From JBCBZH01 sp039815415 (GTDB lineage Bacteria > Bacteroidota > Rhodothermia > Rhodothermales > Rubricoccaceae): a stretch of DNA of 28,786 bases. The stretch lies in contig JBCBZH010000020.1 in assembly GCA_039815415.1 (NCBI GenBank), forward strand, positions 1-28,786. Direction: 5' to 3'. Below are positions 18,401-25,877 of this stretch, one piece after another. Numbering within the stretch: the stretch's first letter is position 1; every line of letters starts with the position of its first letter. A program made the position numbers and the translations under genes. The notes under the pieces are model-generated. The model saw only the letters and a program-made list of their open reading frames with translations. It was not told where the DNA came from and did no database searches.

Positions 18401-18733
18401 GAAGGCTCTGGCGGATGAACGGTGGGTTGTGAGTAAGGCATTGACGGGGCGGCGCCTCGAGCTGGCGAAGGGCGGCGGACAAGAGAGCGGAGATGGAGCG
18501 TCAGCTCGAGACGAGACGGTTGGCAGGCGACATGGAGACCTCGTCTTTGGATGCGGGTACGCAACAGACGATCTCCTTTCGCACCGTTTCAAATCCATCC
18601 GGGGATGATTCGCCAGGGGTCTCGCCGAGGCGAAGGCTGTCGGATTCGACGCACCGTTCAGTTTCTGGGTAGGCTCTTAGGAATTAAATGGCTGGGGATT
18701 GGTATCGTACGCGTCAGATTCGTTCCTGAACCC
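18401..18733. other. 333-base intergenic region with a motif pair and an AT-rich patch
   Basis: A forward copy of the dispersed motif (18458-18467, within CCTCGAGCTGGCG) faces a one-mismatch reverse copy, CGTCAGCTCG, at 18499-18508. They could pair across about 31 bases. Near 18677-18692 is TTAGGAATTAAATGG, the most AT-rich stretch nearby, a likely place for the promoter of the hydrolase gene; no consensus -35/-10 can be asserted. The open frame of the downstream gene extends back to 18551, but that part has no protein-like character. I see no RNA gene. Confidence 0.5.
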
Positions 18734-21700
18734 ATGCCGATTCGCACGCTGCTTCTCATCCTTTTGGCAGGTGTCGCCACTGGTCTGGTTGACGCTCAGC
18801 CAATCCAGACGCTTGCTTCGAGCGGCTTCCATCCGGTTACGTCCAACGGCCGCGTGATCTGGACGAACGGGCCGACGCCGGATGCCCAAACGCTCTTTCT
18901 CTGGGATGGTGCGGAGACCACAACCGTTGACACACAGATCTCAGGTGCGCTCGTTGGCTGGCCGGATCTCGACGCTACCGGCGCCGTCGCCTATGTCAAG
19001 GTGGTCAGCGGGCGCTACGAACTGATGGTTCGCGATGCCGACGGAATCCGCCAGATCACACGATCTGGTGTTCAGGATTCAGACGTGGATCTTGGGCGTC
19101 CCAACGACGAGTTGAAAGGGGGATTCCCGCGAATCTCGGGCGGAAGCGTGGTGTTTATGAGCGCCGACGGTGACGTGCACCTCTATGAGCCGGAGTACAA
19201 CGTCGTCCGCACGATCAGTACTCGCGACGATCAACGCGCGTCCGTCACGACACAGGAACAGCGTGCCATCATGCAGATGACCGGAATCAAGCCGGTCTTT
19301 GAGTTCGACGGTCAGACGATTGTCTGGAAGAATCAGTCTCCAGGAGGCGGCCAGTCATCGACGTTTACGATCTGGCGAGCTGACGAATTGGCTGACTGGC
19401 GACCCCGCTCGTTGGCATCATTCGAAGCGGCCACTCCCCGCGAGATCAATGCAGCCATCGCAGGGGTTGCAGGCGACCCTGACGTGGTCGCCTGCGGTGA
19501 CGATGTGGCGTGGACCTACCGCGCCCCCGCATCGATCCCGGCGGGTGTCCCAGCCCAGTATCAGGGCTATCTCGCGCTAGACTCCGACGTGATTGTGGGC
19601 TATCACGATGGGACCGAGGTGAAGACCCTTGCGCAAGGCGATATCCTTCCGCTTTCTCTCGCTGTGAGTGGTGGGAACGTAGGGTGGGTCGAGAAGCGCG
19701 AGTCCGGAGATCGCGAGTTCTCGCTCGTGCAAACCTTCGCGAGGGGAATGCGGGAACCGGTCACCGTAAAGACATCGCCAGACCCTCCTGCACAAGCCCC
19801 CAACGGAGCCGATTTCTGGACGAGCCCGATCGGCCTGCAGATGCACGGAAGTGAGATGGTGTGGTTCGAGGACCGCGTGACGTGCGAGGCGGCCAATCTC
19901 CCAGGCGTTCCTGAGGGGTACTGCATTTACAAGCCTGCCGAGTACCGAGGGGTGTTCTCCCGCTCCAGCCCCTCCTCGCCGGGGATCACTTCTGAGTTGG
20001 AGAACCTGATGCCGGGCGGCAGCTTCGACCGCGGGCGTTACGCATGGCGCGCCTTCGACAACAGCATCAAGACCACAGAACTGATCGAAGGCATCCAGGA
20101 TGGAGGTGTGCAACTTGTGGACCTCCTCCCGAATCGGGTCCGGCTTGCGGAGGAGAGCCGCACTCGTGTCGTGGATGTCTTCGCAATCAGCGCGACGGAG
20201 GGCGGTGGCGAGTGCTCGCCCGGTGATGAGGACGAAGAGGGGGCGACCATCACGGGGCTCACGCTCTCCATCGAGGCCGAGTCGGGCGTTCTCGCAGACC
20301 TCTCAGACATCGAATCCCTCCGGATTGTTCAGGACACCGACCGCGACGGGAGGCGGGGCGAAGGCGAGCCGGTCCTTGCGGACGTTTCTGATCTCAGTGC
20401 CAGCCAGCCTGTAGTGTTCGGTGAGCCGGTGGACGTGACTCCAGAAGCTCCAGCCGTCTTTCTCGTGGAACTCCAGATGCGCGAGGCAACCGAGATCTGC
20501 CCATGCAACCGCTACACGGTCACTCTCAACGGGACAGACGTAGACGCTGGGACCTCGCGTGTGCAGGGCCAGTCCATGGGCACGCTCATCCTGCCGCCGC
20601 CGACCCTTGCTCTGACATGGGCCGACGCACAGGCCGGGCTTCCAGGCTCCACACTTCCTGAATCTTTCGGATTTGGCGTGGACAATTTCCCCGAGCGGTG
20701 CGGGCAAGCGCGGTTCCGACTCGTGAACCAGAACTCTGGCGATGATGCGGTTTTGCTGGACGAGGAGGGTGGGGAGCAGACAGAGATCATACTGCCCTTT
20801 GATGAGAACGAGGGTGCCAGCCAGGCTGAGGTGGATCTCCGCCTGGGCTCCGAGCCCGGGCGCACCTACGTGGAAGCGAGCATTGTCTTCCCTGAGGGCT
20901 CCACGTGCGAGTCACCGACCTACACGTTCGTTCACCGGGCTGGTGAGTTTGCGTTGCAGGTGGTGGACGCCAACAACCCGGACTTCACTGAGCACGTGGT
21001 GAATACGTCTCACTCGGACTATCGGGCGTGGGACGTCTCCATGTCGTCCGACCCATCCGCGTTGGCGGTTGGTGGCGAGCGACGAGTGGGCGCCACTGCG
21101 GATGGAGCGAGTCCTCTCTTGCTCCGGGCACATCTCCTTGGCTTCACCGAGGCGCCAGAAGGGGAGGTCACGTTTGCCCTAGAAGGCAGTGGAGATATGG
21201 GGTCTCTCGTACCTGCGCTCGGTGCAGCCCTTCCAGCTGCGGACGGGGCTTCCACAGTCTCTTCAGGCTGGCACGACACGCCCGGTGGAATCGTGGCGTA
21301 CGCGTTGTACACCCCTCCTCCGTATTTCGCCGACGAGTCGCCAGACCGCCTCGCCATGCGCTTCAGCGCGACGTTCCCAATGCCCGAGACCGGCGAGCTG
21401 GCGGAGGACACGCAGGATGCCTACCTCTTCCGCCCGCCGGTTCTGCTTACGCACGGGATGTGGTCCAACCCTGGAACGTGGGGCGAGGCTTTCACAGGGG
21501 AGGATGCACGCTTCGACAGGCACCTCGTGGACTATTCGGATATGGCTGCGTGGGACTTCTCACAACTCGGCCACGTCATGCAGGATCATGTGGGGCGTGC
21601 GATCTCGGCGCGCCATCGCAGGGGCATCGCCGCGACGAAGGTCGACGTGGTGGCGCACAGCATGGGCGGCCTCATCACACGGCAGTACATCGGTGAGTCG

Positions 21701-22537
21701 GAGGGGCGGAACTACCGTCGGCCGGACAACCTCGGGCAGGGCGACATCCAGAGGCTCATCACGATTGGGACGCCCCATTTTGGCTCACCTGTTGCCTGGC
21801 TGGCATACGAGGCTCGTGAGAATCTGGTCGCCGCTACGTTCACTAGAGCGATTGAGCCGGTTGGGTTTGATGTGTACTCAGGTGCCATCGATGCCATGTG
21901 CCCAGGCAGCCCACAACTGATGGGCCTCGGTACCACGCACGTGCCTACTCATACGGTCCGTGCATGGCACCTCGACACGTCCGCGGAGAACATCGGTTGG
22001 GGCACGCTGGTGGATTACCTCGGAGGGATTGACGGGCGTGTTGAGCAAGCCTTAGAGGACTACGAAGCCGAGCGCCGGCAGACTGGAGAGAATGAATCGG
22101 ATGCCCGCAACTCGAACGCGTCGAGCGGGAATGGACGTGCAGGATCTCGCTCGCTTACCCCACGTGCGAGGCGTGTCTCCATCAACCTCATCGCATACAC
22201 CCTTCGGTTCCTTGGAGAGCTGTCTCTCGAAACCAGTGTGCAGGGAGTCTTTGGGTCTGACCGCACCGATTATCTCGTCACGTTGGCAAGTCAGGGCGGA
22301 GGCATTGCTCAGGGCCAGAATGCGGTCTTTGACAAGACGCTTCATATGGCCGTCCCATCCTTCACGTTCACCGACCCCCGCGATGGGGAGACGTACGAGG
22401 TCCACGGCGAAACCACACGGCAGGAAATAGCGACCTACGTATTTGACCTCCTGCACCAGGACCCGGAGGACATCAGCGTGTTCGCACCTCGGATCCCCAA
22501 ACCGATTGTGGACTATGAATGGGTGACATGCAATTGA
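18734..22537 (+). CDS. Large secreted alpha/beta-hydrolase (lipase/PGAP1-like) with propeller-like N-terminus
   Basis: The 1267-residue reading starts at the ATG at 18734, which gives a signal peptide (MPIRTLLLILLAGVATGLVDAQ). The upstream in-frame ATG at 18551 would bury it. Residues about 25-440 look like a TolB-type or kelch-like propeller, with repeated phrases such as GRVIWTNG, GAVAYVKV, GSVVFMSADGDVHLYE and GGNVGWVEKR. The middle (about 450-890) has Cys-containing and Ig-like acidic segments I cannot name. The C-terminal part is a hydrolase: LLTHGMWSNPGTWGEAF (His907), nucleophile elbow VVAHSMGGLITRQYIG (Ser976) and LITIGTPHFGSPVAWL. This pattern is typical of triacylglycerol lipase, PGAP1 and esterase families. 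The catalytic acid and base are not certain. It holds only one exact motif copy (21394) in 3.8 kb, unlike the genes around it. The substrate is unknown. Confidence 0.85.
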   Translation: MPIRTLLLILLAGVATGLVDAQPIQTLASSGFHPVTSNGRVIWTNGPTPDAQTLFLWDGAETTTVDTQISGALVGWPDLDATGAVAYVKVVSGRYELMVRDADGIRQITRSGVQDSDVDLGRPNDELKGGFPRISGGSVVFMSADGDVHLYEPEYNVVRTISTRDDQRASVTTQEQRAIMQMTGIKPVFEFDGQTIVWKNQSPGGGQSSTFTIWRADELADWRPRSLASFEAATPREINAAIAGVAGDPDVVACGDDVAWTYRAPASIPAGVPAQYQGYLALDSDVIVGYHDGTEVKTLAQGDILPLSLAVSGGNVGWVEKRESGDREFSLVQTFARGMREPVTVKTSPDPPAQAPNGADFWTSPIGLQMHGSEMVWFEDRVTCEAANLPGVPEGYCIYKPAEYRGVFSRSSPSSPGITSELENLMPGGSFDRGRYAWRAFDNSIKTTELIEGIQDGGVQLVDLLPNRVRLAEESRTRVVDVFAISATEGGGECSPGDEDEEGATITGLTLSIEAESGVLADLSDIESLRIVQDTDRDGRRGEGEPVLADVSDLSASQPVVFGEPVDVTPEAPAVFLVELQMREATEICPCNRYTVTLNGTDVDAGTSRVQGQSMGTLILPPPTLALTWADAQAGLPGSTLPESFGFGVDNFPERCGQARFRLVNQNSGDDAVLLDEEGGEQTEIILPFDENEGASQAEVDLRLGSEPGRTYVEASIVFPEGSTCESPTYTFVHRAGEFALQVVDANNPDFTEHVVNTSHSDYRAWDVSMSSDPSALAVGGERRVGATADGASPLLLRAHLLGFTEAPEGEVTFALEGSGDMGSLVPALGAALPAADGASTVSSGWHDTPGGIVAYALYTPPPYFADESPDRLAMRFSATFPMPETGELAEDTQDAYLFRPPVLLTHGMWSNPGTWGEAFTGEDARFDRHLVDYSDMAAWDFSQLGHVMQDHVGRAISARHRRGIAATKVDVVAHSMGGLITRQYIGESEGRNYRRPDNLGQGDIQRLITIGTPHFGSPVAWLAYEARENLVAATFTRAIEPVGFDVYSGAIDAMCPGSPQLMGLGTTHVPTHTVRAWHLDTSAENIGWGTLVDYLGGIDGRVEQALEDYEAERRQTGENESDARNSNASSGNGRAGSRSLTPRARRVSINLIAYTLRFLGELSLETSVQGVFGSDRTDYLVTLASQGGGIAQGQNAVFDKTLHMAVPSFTFTDPRDGETYEVHGETTRQEIATYVFDLLHQDPEDISVFAPRIPKPIVDYEWVTCN

Positions 22538-22717
22538 GCTTGTCCTTCCCAGGTCTTCGTCTTACGGAGCTTCTGGCCGACTCGAAACTTGCGCATACGG
22601 CGTTGGTTTGTCCGTTTCGGAGAGTGTGACCGCGAGCTGGCGACGGAGTTCATTTTAGCGTACCTGCTGTCGCTGTCTTCTCCGCCAGCTCGATTCTGTT
22701 TCTGGCTGCCTGCTCGC
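22538..22717. other. Intergenic region with a spaced inverted motif pair
   Basis: The 180-base gap between the hydrolase and sixA genes contains a forward motif copy at 22633-22642 and a reverse copy at 22683-22692. These form 10-bp arms separated by 40 bases. The long spacing makes a simple hairpin less favourable than at 17505. No promoter consensus is clear. An in-frame upstream start for sixA at 22589 would read through the pair and is unlikely. Confidence 0.6.
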
Positions 22718-23368
22718 ATGAAAACGCTCCTTCTACTTCGCCACGGAAAGTCCGACTGGGACGCCGACTACATCGGCGATCACTCCCGCCCCCTGGCCGA
22801 GCGAGGCGAGAAGGGAGCCCGCAAGATGGGGCGCTTCCTGACCACGGCGCGCGTGCCGCCCGACCGGGCGCTCTCCTCCACGGCCGAGCGGACCCGCCAG
22901 ACCCTCGCCATCGCCGCCGAGGCTGGAGGCTGGACCGGCCCGGCGCGGATCACGGACGCGCTCTACGAGGCCACGCCCCGGTCGGTCCTGGCTGAGATCC
23001 AGCGGGAGCCTGATGACGCACAGACGCTCATCGTGGTCGGCCACGAGCCGACATCGAGTGGGCTGGTGGCGCTGCTGATCGGCGGCGGGCGGATGGAGAT
23101 GAAGACCGCCGCCGTGGCGCGCATCGACGTGCCCGTGGAGCGCTGGGCCGACGTGGCGCCGGGTATTGGGACGCTGGCGTTTTTGGTGTCGCCCTCTGCG
23201 CTACGGCCCAACGCCTACCGCAAGCTCAAGTCCACCATCGACGCGGCGCTGGAGGCCCAGCAGGAAGCTCTCGAGCTGGCGGAAGAGACCGCCGCACCCA
23301 GGGAGCCAGACCGCTCAGTGGAGGCGCCGGATAACAGCGCGACCAGTGGCGCGCCCGAGGGAAACTGA
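22718..23368 (+). CDS. sixA: SixA-like phosphohistidine phosphatase (histidine phosphatase superfamily)
   Basis: The 216-residue reading starts at the ATG at 22718, which puts the catalytic LLLRHGKSDW motif at residues 5-14, as in SixA. His9 is the expected phospho-acceptor, and the second active-site His is in VVGHEPTSSG (H109). SSTAERTRQT (53-62) matches the conserved S-x-x-x-R-x-x-x-T pattern of the family. SixA-type enzymes remove phosphate from phosphohistidine proteins, such as PTS-type phosphotransfer components; the actual substrate here is not shown by context. Residues about 165-216 form an Ala/Glu-rich tail beyond the usual SixA length (about 160), and this tail includes a motif copy (23272). 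It converges with the ldcA-like gene. Confidence 0.88.
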   Translation: MKTLLLLRHGKSDWDADYIGDHSRPLAERGEKGARKMGRFLTTARVPPDRALSSTAERTRQTLAIAAEAGGWTGPARITDALYEATPRSVLAEIQREPDDAQTLIVVGHEPTSSGLVALLIGGGRMEMKTAAVARIDVPVERWADVAPGIGTLAFLVSPSALRPNAYRKLKSTIDAALEAQQEALELAEETAAPREPDRSVEAPDNSATSGAPEGN

Positions 23369-23428
23369 GGCAGGGTCATCAGCGGGAACTCGCTTGCGGA
23401 GAAAGGCGGGTCCTCGCCAGCTCGAGCC
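23369..23428. other. Convergent gap with one motif copy
   Basis: Sixty bases lie between the stops of two convergent genes. A reverse motif copy lies at 23415-23424 within TCGCCAGCTCGAG (23414-23426), just before the stop of the minus-strand gene. TCAGCGGG at 23379-23386 and its complement CCCGCTGA at 23434-23441 bracket the gap, but the 47-base spacing makes a terminator doubtful. Confidence 0.45.
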
Positions 23429-24658
23429 CTACCCCCGCTGAACCGCCGGGGAAAACTCCAGCGTCCCTGCATTCGCATCGGCCTGAACGGGCAGTCCAAT
23501 CGGCAGCGTGTGGACCGGCGAGACGTGTCCGATCTGAGCGCCCAGCCACGACGGGCTGGCGATTCGCTCCAGGTGCTCCCGGATGACGACCTCCGCCGAG
23601 CGCCCCGAGCTGGATCCGCATGACGAGCACTGGCCGAACACCACCGCTGCCGGATCATCGAACATGCCCGTCAGCGCGAGGCCGGTCAGGAGCCGGTCCA
23701 GGCGGTAAGCCTCTTCGCCGACCTCCTCGAAAAAGAGAACGTGGTCGGCCAGATCTGGCAGGTACTCCGACCCCGCCATTCCGGCGATGACCGACAGGTT
23801 GCCCCCGGCGAGTGGCCCCTCGGCCACGCCGCCCCGAATCGTGCGCGTTGCCATGCGATTGCTCCGCGTTTCGGGGCCGATGCGGAGCGGAAGACCGTCC
23901 ACCAACACGCGTAGGAACGACCGGACGGTCTCTCCCTGCCACGTAGAGACGCCGACGGGGCCGTGAAAGGTCACCAGCCCAGTCTTGGCATAGATCGCCA
24001 ACAGAAGCGCCGTGATGTCTGAGTAGCCAATCAGCGGCTTCGGGTTCTGGCGGATGACCTCATAGTCCAGCAACGGCAAGATGCGTGCGCACCCCCAGCC
24101 GCCTCGCACGGCGAGGATGGCATCCACATCGGGATCGGCGAAGAGGCGCATCAGGTCCTCAGCGCGCTGGGCGTCGGTGCCTGCGAGAAAGCCGAAGCGC
24201 GCCAGCACATGGCGGCCTGTCTTGGTTCGGAACCCCAGCGACTCTACATCTGAGATGGCCTCCTGGAGCTGACCTCGGGACCGGAGTACGCCCGCAGGCG
24301 CCGCCAGCCCGATGGTGCCGCCCGGCCGGATACGGCGCGGCAAGATGCGCTGAGGGCCCGCGGGCTGAACGACACGTGACCGGCGCTGCTGAGCCGCCGC
24401 CAGCTCGGCAGGAGGGACGGGATCGAGTTGGGCAGGGTCGGTCGGCACCGATCCCGGGAGGCCTGCGCGTGGGATCTGGGCCTCCACCGACGGGGAGCCG
24501 CCGAGGCCGGGCAGAGACACCGATCCCCAGCCCGTTCCACAGGCGGAGAGCGGAAGGCCCAACGCGCTGGCGCCGAGAACGCGGAGAACCTCACGCCGAG
24601 CCTTCAGCTCGTCGGGAGAGGGGATCGGGCGAGCGGGACGAGTGTGAGGATCGGGCAT
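23429..24658 (-). CDS. LD-carboxypeptidase-like S66 family peptidase, Tat-type lipoprotein
   Basis: A 409-residue protein of the LdcA/MccF (peptidase S66) family. LdcA-type enzymes cut the terminal D-alanine from murein tetrapeptides during cell-wall recycling. The N-terminus has a twin arginine (residues 21-22, ARREVLRVLGASALGLPLSAC) and a lipobox Cys at 40, suggesting Tat export and lipid anchoring. Classical LdcA is cytoplasmic, so this copy probably acts in the periplasm or on the outer membrane. A Pro-rich linker precedes the enzyme domain (about 112-405). AVRGGWGCARILPLLDY and LIGYSDITALL carry the expected nucleophile, Ser213. LFFEEVGEEAYRLDRLL carries the candidate Glu, and IGHVSPVHTLPIGLPVQ the candidate His378. 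The catalytic set appears complete. The ATG at 24658 is divergent from the GTG start at 24757. Confidence 0.9.
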   Translation of the reverse strand: MPDPHTRPARPIPSPDELKARREVLRVLGASALGLPLSACGTGWGSVSLPGLGGSPSVEAQIPRAGLPGSVPTDPAQLDPVPPAELAAAQQRRSRVVQPAGPQRILPRRIRPGGTIGLAAPAGVLRSRGQLQEAISDVESLGFRTKTGRHVLARFGFLAGTDAQRAEDLMRLFADPDVDAILAVRGGWGCARILPLLDYEVIRQNPKPLIGYSDITALLLAIYAKTGLVTFHGPVGVSTWQGETVRSFLRVLVDGLPLRIGPETRSNRMATRTIRGGVAEGPLAGGNLSVIAGMAGSEYLPDLADHVLFFEEVGEEAYRLDRLLTGLALTGMFDDPAAVVFGQCSSCGSSSGRSAEVVIREHLERIASPSWLGAQIGHVSPVHTLPIGLPVQADANAGTLEFSPAVQRG

Positions 24659-24756
24659 GGCATCGGGGGGCGCATGAGTCTAACGCGGCCTGCCCCTCGT
24701 TCGCACTCCAGATCCGGCCAAAGCCGTAGCTTTCTGGCGGTCTTCCCCCACCGATA
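24659..24756. promoter_or_regulatory. Divergent gap between the LD-carboxypeptidase and hypothetical gene
   Basis: Both flanking genes start here, so promoters for both are expected. TAGCTTTC at 24727-24734 is close to the Bacteroidota -7 consensus TAnnTTTG and lies about 22 bases before the plus-strand GTG. No matching -33 TTG element is at ideal spacing, so the call is weak. No dispersed-motif copy is present. Confidence 0.3.
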
Positions 24757-25203
24757 GTGAGTCGCATCATCCATGCGGGCGATACGCCTGCCAAGCGCCG
24801 CCGCGCGCACACCCGATCCTGTGCTGAAGCCATTCGCCTGCTCGCTGGGCGCCCGTCGCTCGGCGTCGGCGTGTTCGATGCCGAGGCCAAGGACCTGACG
24901 GCCTTTCTCGCCTTCCACCTTCGCGGCATCGGCGACACCATCGAGTCCAGCGCACAGTCCTGGGACGACCGCAACTACTGGAAGAAGGCTGAGAAGCTGC
25001 GCGCCGACTACCGCTGGGCTCCCCAGGCCGCTGACCAGCTTGAGGCGCTCATCGTGGCCGACCAATGGACGGATGTGACGCCGCTGCTCTTCGACCTCAT
25101 TCCGCACTTCACCGATGTCAACGTTGGCAAGATGACACGCGACGCAGACCACTGGGTAGGAGCGCATCGGGCGCTGCTCAAACGCGCTTCGTCGCTTGCC
25201 TGA
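24757..25203 (+). CDS. Conserved hypothetical protein, helical
   Basis: A 148-residue protein starting at GTG (24757). I recognise a family-like pattern but no named function. The N-terminus is basic (RIIHAGDTPAKRRRAHTRSCAEAIRLLA). It is followed by DAEAKDLTAFLAFHLRGIGDTIESSAQSWDDRNYWKKAEKLRADYRWA, then WTDVTPLLFDLIPHFTDVNVGKMTRDADHWVGAHRALLK. The many Trp and charged helical segments suggest a compact soluble all-helical fold. There are no export signals or membrane segments. The start choice is supported because the conserved-looking text begins at the GTG and there is no earlier in-frame start near by. An intrinsic-terminator-like hairpin follows at 25296. Confidence 0.75.
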   Translation: MSRIIHAGDTPAKRRRAHTRSCAEAIRLLAGRPSLGVGVFDAEAKDLTAFLAFHLRGIGDTIESSAQSWDDRNYWKKAEKLRADYRWAPQAADQLEALIVADQWTDVTPLLFDLIPHFTDVNVGKMTRDADHWVGAHRALLKRASSLA

Positions 25204-25229
25204 CGGTCGGCCGCAAGCTGGGAGGATCT

Positions 25230-25286
25230 CGCCAGCTCGAGGCGCTCACCGAGCTGGCGAAGGCGTCTCAGTGCCTCGAGCTGGCG
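25230..25286. repeat. Cluster of three motif copies, outer two inverted
   Basis: CGCCAGCTCGAGG at 25230-25242 and its exact reverse complement CCTCGAGCTGGCG at 25274-25286 form 13-bp arms around 31 bases. A third copy, CGAGCTGGCGA, lies between them at 25250-25260 and could pair with the first arm instead. The cluster starts 27 bases after the stop of the hypothetical gene and lies 10 bases before a separate GC-rich hairpin. Confidence 0.8.
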
Positions 25287-25295
25287 GTGGCGTGG

Positions 25296-25318
25296 AGACG
25301 CCCCACGGGGCGTCTTTA
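25296..25318 (+). terminator. Intrinsic-terminator-like hairpin
   Basis: AGACGCCCC (25296-25304) and GGGGCGTCT (25307-25315) are exact complements separated by AC. With the innermost pair open this gives an eight-bp GC-rich stem and a tetraloop, followed by TTTA. It is the best classical terminator candidate in the window and would end transcription of the upstream hypothetical gene. The T-run is short, so efficiency is uncertain. Confidence 0.6.
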
Positions 25319-25369
25319 CGGGCGCTTCGGGTGCGGGGCTTGCGCTGAGCTTGTGGCTCGGGCACCTTC

Positions 25370-25438
25370 CGTCCACCGTCCACCGTCCACCGTCCACCGT
25401 CCACCGTCCACCGTCCACCGTCCACCGTCCACCGTCCA
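25370..25438 (+). repeat. 7-bp tandem repeat CGTCCAC, nine full copies plus a partial one
   Basis: Nine perfect consecutive CGTCCAC units run from 25370 to 25432, followed by CGTCCA, whose last A is the first base of the ATG at 25438-25440. There is no stop codon in any of the three forward frames through the array. Because the unit is 7 bases, losing or gaining one unit shifts the frame of anything translated through it, and changes spacing to any upstream promoter. The in-frame GTG at 25351 would read through the array into the following gene. Confidence 0.95.
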
Positions 25439-25857
25439 TGACCACTCGCCAGCTCGACGGCCGGATGCAGGTGCTCGATCCGGTTCGCCGCCGGTGGGTG
25501 GCGCTCACGCCTGAGGAGGACGTTCGTCAGCGGCTCCTCGCGGATCTGCTGGTGCTCGGGTACCCAGCAGGACTGCTAGCCGTCGAGAAAGGGCTCACCT
25601 ACGAGGGCTCGACATGGCGTGCCGATCTGGTGGCCTACGACCGCACTCAGCAGCCCGCTCTGCTCGCAGAGTGCAAGGCGCCGACCGTCGCCCTCGGGCA
25701 GGACACGTTCGACCAGCTCGCGCGCTACAACGCTGTGCTGGGGGCCAGAGCCCTGGTGCTGGACAACGGCGTTCAGCGTGCGTGCTGCCTTCTTGAGCCG
25801 TCGGGCTGGCGATTCGTGGAGGCGCTGCCGTCGTTTGCAGACCTCACCACTCGGTAG
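25438..25857 (+). CDS. HsdR-N-type (type I restriction enzyme R N-terminal-like) nuclease-domain protein
   Basis: A 139-residue protein starting at the ATG at 25438, which sits at the end of a 7-bp tandem array. LDPVRRRWVALTPEEDVRQRLLADLLVLGYPAGLLAVEKGL (13-53) and RADLVAYDRTQQPALLAECKAPTV (61-84) match the stand-alone HSDR_N-type domain common in Bacteroidota. The PD-(D/E)xK-like core is visible: D63, then E78-x-K80, with an acidic residue near 50. The C-terminal part, QDTFDQLARYNAVLGARALVLDNG, is also typical. There are no adjacent hsdM or hsdS genes and no helicase domain, so it is not a complete restriction enzyme. It may act in DNA repair or be a domain of unknown role. An alternative GTG start at 25351 would add a repeat-encoded STVHRPP leader. 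A motif copy lies in codons 4-7. Confidence 0.85.
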   Translation: MTTRQLDGRMQVLDPVRRRWVALTPEEDVRQRLLADLLVLGYPAGLLAVEKGLTYEGSTWRADLVAYDRTQQPALLAECKAPTVALGQDTFDQLARYNAVLGARALVLDNGVQRACCLLEPSGWRFVEALPSFADLTTR

Positions 25858-25877
25858 AGGCGTATTGCGGTACGCTC

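Noticed and set aside
18551..18733. Upstream start for the secreted hydrolase
   Set aside because: It would place about 60 basic residues before a clear signal peptide; the ATG at 18734 puts the signal at the N-terminus.
25370..25438. CRISPR array
   Set aside because: The units are 7 bases with no spacers, which is a microsatellite, not a CRISPR.
25438..25857. Complete type I restriction-modification system
   Set aside because: Only an HsdR-N-like domain is present; there are no helicase, HsdM or HsdS genes nearby.
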